From positions 1 through 9,444 of the forward strand of contig JALVLE010000271.1 of NCBI GenBank assembly GCA_027033555.1: a DNA stretch of 9,444 nucleotides, read 5' to 3'. Below the pieces are notes generated by a model. That model searched no databases and was not told the DNA's origin. It saw only the letters and a list, made by a program, of their open reading frames with translations. This DNA is from Caldifarciminota bacterium. Lineage in GTDB: Bacteria > Hydrothermota > Hydrothermia > UBA1063 > CAJXJZ01. The translations under genes were made by a program, and so were the position numbers. Shown in pieces: positions 1 through 6,105 of the stretch (within the stretch, counting starts at the first letter, position 1; every line of letters begins with the position of its first letter).

Positions 1-54
1 AACAAGGTCACTGTCAGATTTACTCCCTGCTATTATTACAATATACCTTTCCAT
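1..54 (-). CDS. purE: N5-carboxyaminoimidazole ribonucleotide mutase PurE (N-terminal fragment)
   Basis: Only the first 18 codons are inside the window; the gene runs off the left edge. The reading begins MERYIVIIAGSKSDSDLV. A hydrophobic beta strand followed by GSKSD (residues 10-14) is the start of the PurE family, whose phosphate-binding loop is GSxSD. PurE rearranges N5-CAIR to CAIR in purine synthesis (class I), or carboxylates AIR directly (class II); the fragment is too short to say which. The ATG at 54-52 overlaps the end of purD by 19 nt and has a good ribosome binding site, AGGAG, 10 nt upstream inside purD. Adjacency to purD supports the call. The identification rests on one motif plus context. 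Confidence 0.8.
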   Translation of the reverse strand, partial: MERYIVIIAGSKSDSDLV

Positions 55-1298
55 CTTTGAATATCTCCTATGTCTTTTCTATAAAAAATATTCTTGAACC
101 TGATTTTCCGCACTTCTTTATACACCTTTTCCCTGGCCTCCTTGAGCTCTTTTCCACAACCCACAACATTAAGCACCCTACCCCCATTTGTAATAATCCT
201 GCCTTCTTTTAAGGTAGTGCCCGCATGAAAAATATTTACACCTTCTACCCGATTGAGCCCCTCAATAATATATCCTTTTTCATACTTTAGTGGATAACCC
301 GAAGAGACAAGCACCACCTCAACACATACCCTGGAGTAACAAGGCCATTTTTTGTCCAGTTGGTTACCATTAAAAAACTCCAGCCAGTCTCGCGAATCTA
401 TCATTACCACCACCTGAGTTTCGGGGTCTCCCATTCGTACGTTGTATTCCAGCACATAAGGCCCTTTTTCCGTCCATATAAGACCAAAGTAAAGAAAGCC
501 TTCATAATAAAGTCCGTCTTTTATAAGACCTTCAATAGTCCTATCAATAATATCTTTTCTTACTTTTTCTCTCATACCGGGATTAAGAAAAACAGCAGGA
601 GCTACACTTCCCATTCCTCCTGTATTTGGCCCCTTATCACCGTCATAAGCCTTCTTGTAGTCTATTGCATCTCCCAGCACAGCATACCTCTCCCCTTCAA
701 TGTAAACAAAAACAGAAAACTCGTATCCTTCTAAATACTCTTCAATCACAACCCTTCTGGAAGCCTCGCCAAACCTTCCATCTACCATAAAAGCCCTGAG
801 TGTATCTTCCGCCTCCTTTTTGTCCCGGGCAATAACCACTCCTTTTCCACCACAGAGTCCATCGGCTTTTATTACTACAGGAAATTTCTCTACTTTTTCA
901 ATATATGCCTTTGCTCTCTGGTAATTATCAAATGTAACAAAATCCGCAGTGGGAATACTATGTTTTTTCATGAATTTTTTTGCCTTAATTTTGGAAGCTT
1001 CAAGGAAGGCCACATTTTTTCTTGGGGCTATCACCCTCACACCCATATCTTCAAGAAAATCTGCAACTCCCATGGCAATGGGTTCTTCAGGTCCTACAAC
1101 TACAAGATTTATGCTGTTTTCCACCACCGTTCTTTTCACATCATTAAATTTGTTATAATCTCCTTCTAAGTTAACACCAACAGATAAAGTGCCTGCATTT
1201 CCAGGCAAAAAGAATAAATGTGGTTTTCTCACAGATTGCAATAATTTCCAGCCCAGGGCGTGTTCTCTTCCACCTTTACCAAGTATAAGTATATTCAT
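36..1298 (-). CDS. purD: Phosphoribosylamine--glycine ligase (GAR synthetase) PurD
   Basis: This enzyme joins glycine to 5-phosphoribosylamine using ATP, the second step of de novo purine synthesis, in the cytoplasm. The protein is 420 aa, the usual bacterial length, and all landmarks are present. GGREHAL (9-15) and GPEEP (69-73) lie in the N-terminal domain. The ATP-grasp region has KADGLCGGKGV (144-154), DGDKGPNTGGMG (219-230) and the metal-binding EYNVRMGDPETQ (284-295). The C-terminal domain has GGRVLNVVG (372-380) and YRKDIG near 406-412. The usual ADGLAAGKG loop reads ADGLCGGKG, an unusual Cys-Gly pair. The ATG overlaps the mnmE stop as ATGA (4 nt), so translation is probably coupled; AAAGGA lies about 12 nt upstream. 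The last codons overlap purE. No separate promoter is visible, so transcription probably comes from the mnmE promoter. Confidence 0.97.
   Translation of the reverse strand: MNILILGKGGREHALGWKLLQSVRKPHLFFLPGNAGTLSVGVNLEGDYNKFNDVKRTVVENSINLVVVGPEEPIAMGVADFLEDMGVRVIAPRKNVAFLEASKIKAKKFMKKHSIPTADFVTFDNYQRAKAYIEKVEKFPVVIKADGLCGGKGVVIARDKKEAEDTLRAFMVDGRFGEASRRVVIEEYLEGYEFSVFVYIEGERYAVLGDAIDYKKAYDGDKGPNTGGMGSVAPAVFLNPGMREKVRKDIIDRTIEGLIKDGLYYEGFLYFGLIWTEKGPYVLEYNVRMGDPETQVVVMIDSRDWLEFFNGNQLDKKWPCYSRVCVEVVLVSSGYPLKYEKGYIIEGLNRVEGVNIFHAGTTLKEGRIITNGGRVLNVVGCGKELKEAREKVYKEVRKIRFKNIFYRKDIGDIQRWKGIL
65..69 (-). promoter_or_regulatory. Shine-Dalgarno site of purE
   Basis: The minus strand reads AGGAG here, inside the last codons of purD and 10 nt before the purE ATG. 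It fixes the purE start despite the 19-nt overlap with purD. Confidence 0.6.
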
Positions 1299-2617
1299 TC
1301 CGGAAGAACATCCTTTAATGCATTCTTAAACTTACTCTCCGTGCGCCAGTTTATGCCCATAATATCCTCAAGGAGATTCGCCGCATTCTCAAGTTTGGCT
1401 TTACAGGCGATCTCATTCCCTTTTTCTGATAGTTTTTCAATCACATCCTCTATTGTAGTGAGGACGTACCTCAACCCTTCGCCTTCTCTTTTGGTAAGTG
1501 CCAGGTCTTCTGTTATATGGAAATATTTTCTAATCTCATTTTTAATTGCATTTATAAGATCCAGAAATCCCTCTCCTGTTTTTCCAGATACATAAACCTT
1601 TTGATACCTGTCTATATCTTCAAGTTTATCAAAACTTTCAATTGCTCCTGCCTCGTCAATTTTGTTGAAGACCACTATCCTTTCACCCTTGAGCAACTTC
1701 CAGAGCTTTTTGTCATCCTCAGTAAGTCCCTCCGAGGCATCCATAACAAACAGGACAAAGTGCGAGAGATTCAACATTTCTTTTGCCCTCTCTACACCAA
1801 TTTTTTCCACATATTCCTCGGTTTCTCTGAAACCTGCTGTATCATAAAATCTCAATGCCACTCCCTCAAGCTCTACCACCTCGGAGATTACATCTCTTGT
1901 GGTACCTGGTATGTGAGTCACTATAGAGCGCTCCTTGCCCACAAGTCGGTTAAAAAGTGTAGATTTCCCAACATTGGGCCTTCCCACTATTGCCACCTCA
2001 AGCCCTTTAATGTACACCATCCCCCTTACACCCTGAGAATGCAGGAATCTTATTCTACCCAGAAGCCCTTTTAATTTTGAAATTAGCTTATTCCGTTTAT
2101 TCTCATCCAGACCATTGATTTCATGGGATATTTCTCTTATGCTGGTAATTAAATCTAAAAACCTTCTGGAAAGTTCACCCTGGAACCTCTTTTTTGCAAT
2201 ACTAATACCTTTCTCCGTCTTAGCATTTAACATATCAAAGAATCCGTGTGCCATAAGCAAATCAAAAAGACCGTTTAAATATTGATATTTAACTATTTCA
2301 TAAGGAGCAGCAATCCTCGCTCCGCCTTTAACTAATGCTATCTCCACAAGGTGTGGAATAACATACCCTCCTGTTCCCAGTAGAATGGCCATATCACTTA
2401 TTGCGTCAAACGTGCCCTTTCTGAGAAATATAACCTTGACTGTATCCACTTCTTTTTTTGTTCTGGGGTCAATTACACGCGCCTCCTGAATTTCTCCGGG
2501 CCGAGGTTCTATCCCCAGTACTTTTTTCAACACGCTCCTTGTTTTTGGCCCCAGTATAATAAACTGGCTGAAGAATGGGGAAATTCCTGCAACATTAACC
2601 ACTATAGTCTCTTGCAT
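1295..2617 (-). CDS. mnmE: MnmE/TrmE-like tRNA modification GTPase lacking the C-terminal CxGK motif
   Basis: MnmE, with MnmG, normally installs the 5-carboxymethylaminomethyl group on wobble U34 of certain tRNAs. This 440-aa homologue has the family's three-part layout. Residues 1-110 form a divergent folate-binding domain. Helical residues include APYEIVKYQYLNGLFDLLMA (104-123), which match the family well. The inserted G domain is complete: GRPNVGKS (212-219), GTTRD (238-242), DTAG (259-262), NKID (318-321) and SGKTGEG (344-350). Asn215 keeps the potassium-dependent GTPase signature. Two things are abnormal. The glycine-rich PPGxGGxGxxRxSG and SYTGED segments of the folate domain are not recognisable, and the protein ends DVLPE where the family ends in FCxGK. 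The alignment to the C-terminus is nearly ungapped, so this is substitution, not truncation. I chose the ATG at 2617 because the family begins near D/ETI. A TTG 36 nt upstream is in frame but forms the promoter -35 box. Confidence 0.88.
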   Translation of the reverse strand: MQETIVVNVAGISPFFSQFIILGPKTRSVLKKVLGIEPRPGEIQEARVIDPRTKKEVDTVKVIFLRKGTFDAISDMAILLGTGGYVIPHLVEIALVKGGARIAAPYEIVKYQYLNGLFDLLMAHGFFDMLNAKTEKGISIAKKRFQGELSRRFLDLITSIREISHEINGLDENKRNKLISKLKGLLGRIRFLHSQGVRGMVYIKGLEVAIVGRPNVGKSTLFNRLVGKERSIVTHIPGTTRDVISEVVELEGVALRFYDTAGFRETEEYVEKIGVERAKEMLNLSHFVLFVMDASEGLTEDDKKLWKLLKGERIVVFNKIDEAGAIESFDKLEDIDRYQKVYVSGKTGEGFLDLINAIKNEIRKYFHITEDLALTKREGEGLRYVLTTIEDVIEKLSEKGNEIACKAKLENAANLLEDIMGINWRTESKFKNALKDVLPE

Positions 2618-2624
2618 TACAATA

Positions 2625-2653
2625 ATTATACCGCACCTGAAAGAGCAATTCAA
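2625..2653 (-). promoter_or_regulatory. Promoter of mnmE-purD-purE, predicted leaderless
   Basis: The minus strand shows TTGAAT (2653-2648), a 17-nt spacer, and a consensus TATAAT (2630-2625). Only 7 nt separate the -10 box from the mnmE ATG at 2617. Transcription usually starts about 7 nt after the -10 box, so the mRNA should begin at or one base before the A of the ATG, with no room for a ribosome binding site. No Shine-Dalgarno sequence is close to this ATG. This promoter probably drives mnmE, purD and purE together. Confidence 0.75.
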
Positions 2654-2690
2654 ACCAGGATAATGAATCTAAAATACTTTCGGCCTTCCC

Positions 2691-2719
2691 TTGATTAATC
2701 CCGCCCTCAGCTATATAAT
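2691..2719 (+). promoter_or_regulatory. Promoter of the DUF1573/CcdA redox operon, predicted leaderless
   Basis: TTGATT (2691-2696), a 17-nt spacer and TATAAT (2714-2719) form a near-consensus sigma-70-type promoter. Six T/A-rich bases separate the -10 box from the ATG at 2726, so the predicted transcript starts at the start codon. It is divergent to the mnmE promoter; 37 bp lie between the two -35 boxes, and I found no clear operator palindrome there. Confidence 0.75.
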
Positions 2720-2725
2720 TTTATT

Positions 2726-3403
2726 ATGGTAATTTTTGCATTATTACAATTGTTTTTTGCGTACCTGGTTCCTGCAACTCCTCTTACATTTTCAAAAGGT
2801 GAAGTAGAGGAGGGAGTCTATATTGAACACACCTTTATCTTAAAAAATCCTTCCAAAGACACTGTGTATATACTCGCGCTGAGAAGGGGATGTGGTTGCA
2901 CAGAGACAAAAATACTTGGTAATAAAACAGTGATACCTCCAGATGACAGTCTGAAAGTGTATGTGAAGGTAAGTACCAGAGGTTACAGGGGAGAGATAAA
3001 AAAGCACGTAATTTTGTACTACAGGGAAGGGAACAGCCAAGACCAGCAGTTTGTGCGATTGGTTGTAAAGGCGAAAGTGATCAAATATTTTGAATCACCT
3101 TCCACGGTATGGTATTCCACCCATAATGTCATTTTTGATGTGCGGAGTAAGAAGGATTTTGAAAAATGCCATATAGCAGGATCAGAACACATTAAACCGG
3201 CAAAACTACTTACACTTTTTAGGGACAGGAAATTAAGAATTCCGGAACATGTTAATATTTACATTATTGGTGACAAGGACCAGGAAGCCTTAAAGATAGT
3301 AAAGGAACTAAAACAGGCTGGACTTGAGAGGGCTTATGTTATAAAAGGCGGGCTTTCTGGATGGAGAAAAGAGCTGAACAGTAGTCTGTTGATATGCAGG
3401 TGA
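2726..3403 (+). CDS. Secreted DUF1573 domain fused to a cysteine-less rhodanese domain
   Basis: The 225-aa protein begins with a short hydrophobic export signal (about 1-20) having almost no basic residues. Residues 20-120 resemble DUF1573, an Ig-like domain: a HTFILKNPSKDTVYI-type strand pair followed by the hallmark CGCT (C56, C58). Residues 133-217 form a rhodanese-like domain with FDVRSKKDFEKCHIAGS (137-153) and the closing KGGLSGW (207-213). Rhodaneses move sulfur on a cysteine in the loop after the fourth strand; here that loop reads IYIIGDKDQEA (178-188) and has no Cys, so it is probably a binding or structural module. DUF1573 has no firmly assigned biochemical role that I know of. The ATG at 2726 is supported by the promoter 6 nt upstream. 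The end overlaps the next gene by 10 nt, so the two are probably cotranslated and act on the same envelope thiol chemistry. Confidence 0.8.
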   Translation: MVIFALLQLFFAYLVPATPLTFSKGEVEEGVYIEHTFILKNPSKDTVYILALRRGCGCTETKILGNKTVIPPDDSLKVYVKVSTRGYRGEIKKHVILYYREGNSQDQQFVRLVVKAKVIKYFESPSTVWYSTHNVIFDVRSKKDFEKCHIAGSEHIKPAKLLTLFRDRKLRIPEHVNIYIIGDKDQEALKIVKELKQAGLERAYVIKGGLSGWRKELNSSLLICR

Positions 3404-4758
3404 TACTCTTCTTATTTTTTATTCTTGCACCCAGAGATACCATGTTGATCTTTTACTCTCCAGATTGCCCTCACTGTATGGAAATTTTAAAAGAAATCAT
3501 ACAAAAACCTCCACCAGTTCCTTACAAACTTCTGAACATTGAAAAGGACAGCTGCATCACCCTCCTGTCTCAAATAGAAAGGAAGCTTGATACATTTGGT
3601 AATGACCTTCCAGTAGTGTATTTTCAAGGTAAACTTTATTATGGCAATCTTCCTTTCAGGTATTTTTCTTCTCCAAAGCGCCAGAAGACACCCCCTATTT
3701 ACTCCAGAGAATGTAAAAACTGTGATAAAGAGAAATTCAAAAAGAGTAATACTACTTCAGAGCTTCCGGTATTGCTCTATGCACCTGGATGCAGGCACTG
3801 TAACAGTTTTGAACTAAGGCTTAAAAGGCTGCTAAAGAATGACACTATCAGGTATGTTGCAATATCAACTTTCAGCGAGGAAGGAATAAGTATTATAGAA
3901 AGCTTAAAAAAACGTGGCTTATACAGGGGTGTTCCCCTTTTGCTTATTGGTGATACGGTTCTTTACCATCTTCCCCAGAGAAAAGAAGAGTTTATTGCTA
4001 TTTTGAAAGCACACAAGAAGGCTGCTTCTTTCATCTCACGGGAAAAGAAAATAAACTTTGCACCCACACTTTTTGCCACTATTTTTGCAGGACTTATTGA
4101 TGGAATAAACCCCTGTGCCTTTACGGTACTCCTTTTTCTCATTGCATTTGTATCATACAGGGGCACGGAAAAGAAAAAAAGCATTCTCATACTTGTGTTT
4201 TACTCCCTTGGGATTTTCATAGCCTATTTTTCCATAGGTATCGGGCTTTTCTGGGTCCTTGAACTTATAAATCGGGTATCCTATTTAAATATGGCCTTAA
4301 GATTGTTAATAGGAGGTGTTGCACTTATACTTGGAATTATCAGCTTCTACGAAGCCTTTACCATTGATCCACGAAAACCACATTCTTTTCTGGCTTTATC
4401 ACAAAACCAGAAGGTTAAAACCCACAAAATCATAAAAAAATATGCAGGGGAGGGCCTCGTTGCAGGTTCCTTTCTTACCGGACTTTCAATTTCCTTTGTA
4501 GAATTTGCCTGTACAGGGCAGATATACCTACCTACTCTGTCCTACATAGCACATAAAAAGGGTGTCACAGTTGAAAGACTCGCATATCTCTTACTGTATA
4601 ACATATTTTTCCTATTGCCACTTCTTGGCATCGGGCTTCTGGCAATTTTTATTGAACAAAGAGTGGTGAGCAAAAAGCTTTCCGCAAAAATTAAGGAAAT
4701 AAAGATAGCAACCGGCCTTGTTTTTTTACTATTATTTATCCTGGTTGTGTTTGCCTAA
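3394..4758 (+). CDS. Double thioredoxin-like domains fused to a CcdA/DsbD-type membrane electron carrier
   Basis: The 454-aa protein starts with a hydrophobic segment (2-12) that should send the N-terminus outside the cytoplasm. Domain 1 (17-90) is thioredoxin-like with FYSPDCPHC (C25, C28) and a probable cis-proline at LPVVYF. A linker holds a further pair, CKNC (C107, C110). Domain 2 (122-205) has YAPGCRHC (C133, C136) and a cis-proline-type GVPLLLIGD (179-187). Residues 224-454 form a membrane domain of about six segments carrying the CcdA/DsbD cysteines: GINPCAF (C241) and FACTGQIYLP (C373). CcdA/DsbD proteins pass electrons from cytoplasmic thioredoxin to periplasmic thiols. This architecture suggests the protein keeps extracytoplasmic partners reduced, possibly the DUF1573-rhodanese protein encoded just before it. 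No Shine-Dalgarno is evident; the 10-nt overlap suggests coupling. I know of no standard gene name for this fusion. Confidence 0.85.
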   Translation: MQVILFLFFILAPRDTMLIFYSPDCPHCMEILKEIIQKPPPVPYKLLNIEKDSCITLLSQIERKLDTFGNDLPVVYFQGKLYYGNLPFRYFSSPKRQKTPPIYSRECKNCDKEKFKKSNTTSELPVLLYAPGCRHCNSFELRLKRLLKNDTIRYVAISTFSEEGISIIESLKKRGLYRGVPLLLIGDTVLYHLPQRKEEFIAILKAHKKAASFISREKKINFAPTLFATIFAGLIDGINPCAFTVLLFLIAFVSYRGTEKKKSILILVFYSLGIFIAYFSIGIGLFWVLELINRVSYLNMALRLLIGGVALILGIISFYEAFTIDPRKPHSFLALSQNQKVKTHKIIKKYAGEGLVAGSFLTGLSISFVEFACTGQIYLPTLSYIAHKKGVTVERLAYLLLYNIFFLLPLLGIGLLAIFIEQRVVSKKLSAKIKEIKIATGLVFLLLFILVVFA

Positions 4759-4770
4759 AATCCATAGGCA
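4752..4770. terminator. Small inverted repeat at the convergent gene ends
   Basis: TGCCTA, 7 nt, TAGGCA forms a perfect 6-bp stem straddling both stop codons of the converging CcdA-fusion and pcm genes. It lacks a T-tract on either side and the stem is short. It could be a weak bidirectional stop, but chance cannot be excluded. Confidence 0.2.
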
Positions 4771-5405
4771 CCACGCATTGGAACAAAAGCACAGGGCATA
4801 AGGTCATATACCTCAATCTTTCCATTTTCAAGTTTCCTGACCTTTTTGAGCATATCATAATACCCTTCATTTACAGGCACAAGAAGGATTCCATTTGTCT
4901 TTAATTGAGAAACAAGTGGCTCCGGTATCTGGGGTGCAGAACATGTGACTATAATCCTGTCATAGGGTGCATATTCTGGGAGTCCAAGTGAGCCATCACC
5001 CACAAATACGTGCACATTATCTATTCCGAGCTTAGTGAGTATGTTTTTAGCTCTTCGGGCAAGTTCTGGCACATATTCCACGGTATAAACTTCTTTCGCA
5101 AGCTTTGATAAAAGAGCTGCATTGTAACCAGAGCCTGTTCCTATTTCAAGAACCTTATGATGGGGTTCAAGCTCAAGCTCCTTTAACATATAGGCAACCA
5201 TATACGGCTGAGAAATTGTCTGGCCATAGCCAATTGGAACCGGATGATCGGAATACGCAAGCTCAAGATCCCCTCCAGGAATAAACAAGTGGCGGGGGAT
5301 ACTTCTGAGCGCTTCCAGCACCCTCCTGTCCTTTATCCCCCTTTTTTCAATGGTTTCTCTTATAAGTCTCTCTAATAATTCTCTGTAATCCTTCTCTTTC
5401 CTCAT
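4755..5405 (-). CDS. pcm: Protein-L-isoaspartate O-methyltransferase Pcm
   Basis: Pcm transfers a methyl group from S-adenosylmethionine to isoaspartyl residues, starting repair of damaged proteins. The length, 216 aa, is typical. The N-terminus has the family pattern RGIKDRRVLEALRSIPRHLF (22-41), followed by GYGQTISQPYMV (59-70), which forms the substrate site. The SAM-binding motif VLEIGTGSGYN (85-95), the acidic E110 after motif I, GDGSLGLP (126-133) and TCSAPQIP (144-151) follow. The ATG at 5405 fits the family alignment and places 59 nt inside surE; AAGGA lies about 11 nt upstream. It is last in the glycosyltransferase-surE-pcm unit, and its TAG overlaps the TAA of the converging gene. 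surE-pcm is a well-known neighbour pair linked to stress survival. Confidence 0.96.
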   Translation of the reverse strand: MRKEKDYRELLERLIRETIEKRGIKDRRVLEALRSIPRHLFIPGGDLELAYSDHPVPIGYGQTISQPYMVAYMLKELELEPHHKVLEIGTGSGYNAALLSKLAKEVYTVEYVPELARRAKNILTKLGIDNVHVFVGDGSLGLPEYAPYDRIIVTCSAPQIPEPLVSQLKTNGILLVPVNEGYYDMLKKVRKLENGKIEVYDLMPCAFVPMRGAYGF

Positions 5406-6105
5406 AGGACGTCAAATCCTTCAAAAGAGGTGTGATGGATACAAATCCTTCTTTTACAGCAACAATATCTGTACCCTCTTCCATTTGCCAAACAGGTCTT
5501 CCTCCTATTACCACAAATCCATTTTCCTCATTAACAACATCTACATACCTTCTTGTTGAAAGGGTCGTGGCACGCATCCCCTTCAGACTCTCAATAGGCA
5601 AATTGGGGACATTTACGTTCAAAAGACTGCCTGGCTTTACATGCGGAAGAATACTGTCCACTACATACCCTGCAACCTTTGCCGCACTCACGAAGTATAT
5701 TTTTTCTTCCTCTCTGTCTGCCACAATAGAAAAGGCCGCAGAGGTTATTCCGTAGAGGGCACCTTCACGGGCAGCAGCTACTGTTCCTGAATAAAACACA
5801 TCTTCCCCAAGATTTTGCCCCAGGTTTATACCTGAGAGAATAAAGACCGGTTTTTCCTGTAATATGTAAAAAAGAGCCACTATAATGCAGTCTGCAGGGG
5901 TGCCTGAGACACTATACACATCCTTTTCCAGACGATTAATAAAAAGCGGTTTTTTGAGTGTGACTGCATGACTTGAAGCACTCATCTCTTCTTCAGGCGC
6001 CACAATAACCACCCTGTACCTTCTCTCAAGATGCTCTTTTAGAGCATGAATACCGGGTGCCCTGACTCCATCGTCGTTGGAAAGTAAAATTAACTGCTTT
6101 GCCAT
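5347..6105 (-). CDS. surE: 5'-nucleotidase SurE
   Basis: SurE is a divalent-metal phosphatase that removes phosphate from nucleoside 5'- and 3'-monophosphates; it often sits next to pcm. At 252 aa it has normal length. Metal and catalytic motifs are intact: LSNDDG (8-13, with D11 and D12), SASSHAVTL (42-50, the usual SGxSHxxTL), SGTPADC (67-73), and SGINLGQNLGEDVFYSGTVA (91-110). The conserved end VSITPLLKDLTSY is present, followed by about 15 further residues whose codons overlap pcm. The ATG overlaps the glycosyltransferase end by 16 nt. No Shine-Dalgarno lies at normal distance (a GAGG is 17 nt away), so translation probably depends on the upstream gene. Confidence 0.96.
   Translation of the reverse strand: MAKQLILLSNDDGVRAPGIHALKEHLERRYRVVIVAPEEEMSASSHAVTLKKPLFINRLEKDVYSVSGTPADCIIVALFYILQEKPVFILSGINLGQNLGEDVFYSGTVAAAREGALYGITSAAFSIVADREEEKIYFVSAAKVAGYVVDSILPHVKPGSLLNVNVPNLPIESLKGMRATTLSTRRYVDVVNEENGFVVIGGRPVWQMEEGTDIVAVKEGFVSITPLLKDLTSYEEREGLQRIIRETYKRNH
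5357..5384 (-). repeat. 13-nt imperfect tandem duplication inside the surE/pcm overlap
   Basis: On the minus strand, a 15-base segment starting AGAGAATTATTAGAG recurs 13 nt later as AGAGACTTATAAGAG, with two mismatches. Because 13 is not a multiple of three, the repeat puts RIIRET in SurE and RLIRET in Pcm from offset copies in the two frames. It may record how the long overlap arose, but two copies this short could be chance. Confidence 0.35.

Noticed and set aside
360..734. A 124-codon plus-strand reading frame inside purD
   Set aside because: It lies antisense to a fully motif-supported purD and has no recognisable domain or start signal.
1517..2074. A 185-codon plus-strand reading frame inside mnmE
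   Set aside because: It is antisense to the conserved G domain, and its Cys/His/Ser-rich composition is what the reverse of such a gene gives.
2618..2653. Longer mnmE start at an in-frame TTG (2653), adding 12 residues
   Set aside because: The TTG is part of the -35 hexamer, the added residues do not match the family, and the ATG at 2617 fits both family alignment and promoter position.
2654..2690. Possible operator or dyad between the two divergent -35 boxes
   Set aside because: I looked for inverted or direct repeats in these 37 bp and saw none of convincing length.
3963..4190. A minus-strand reading frame over the NPCAF region of the CcdA fusion
   Set aside because: It is antisense to a clearly conserved membrane motif region and has no start signal or family likeness.
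5432..5755. A 107-codon plus-strand reading frame inside surE
   Set aside because: It is a mirror frame of a complete SurE.
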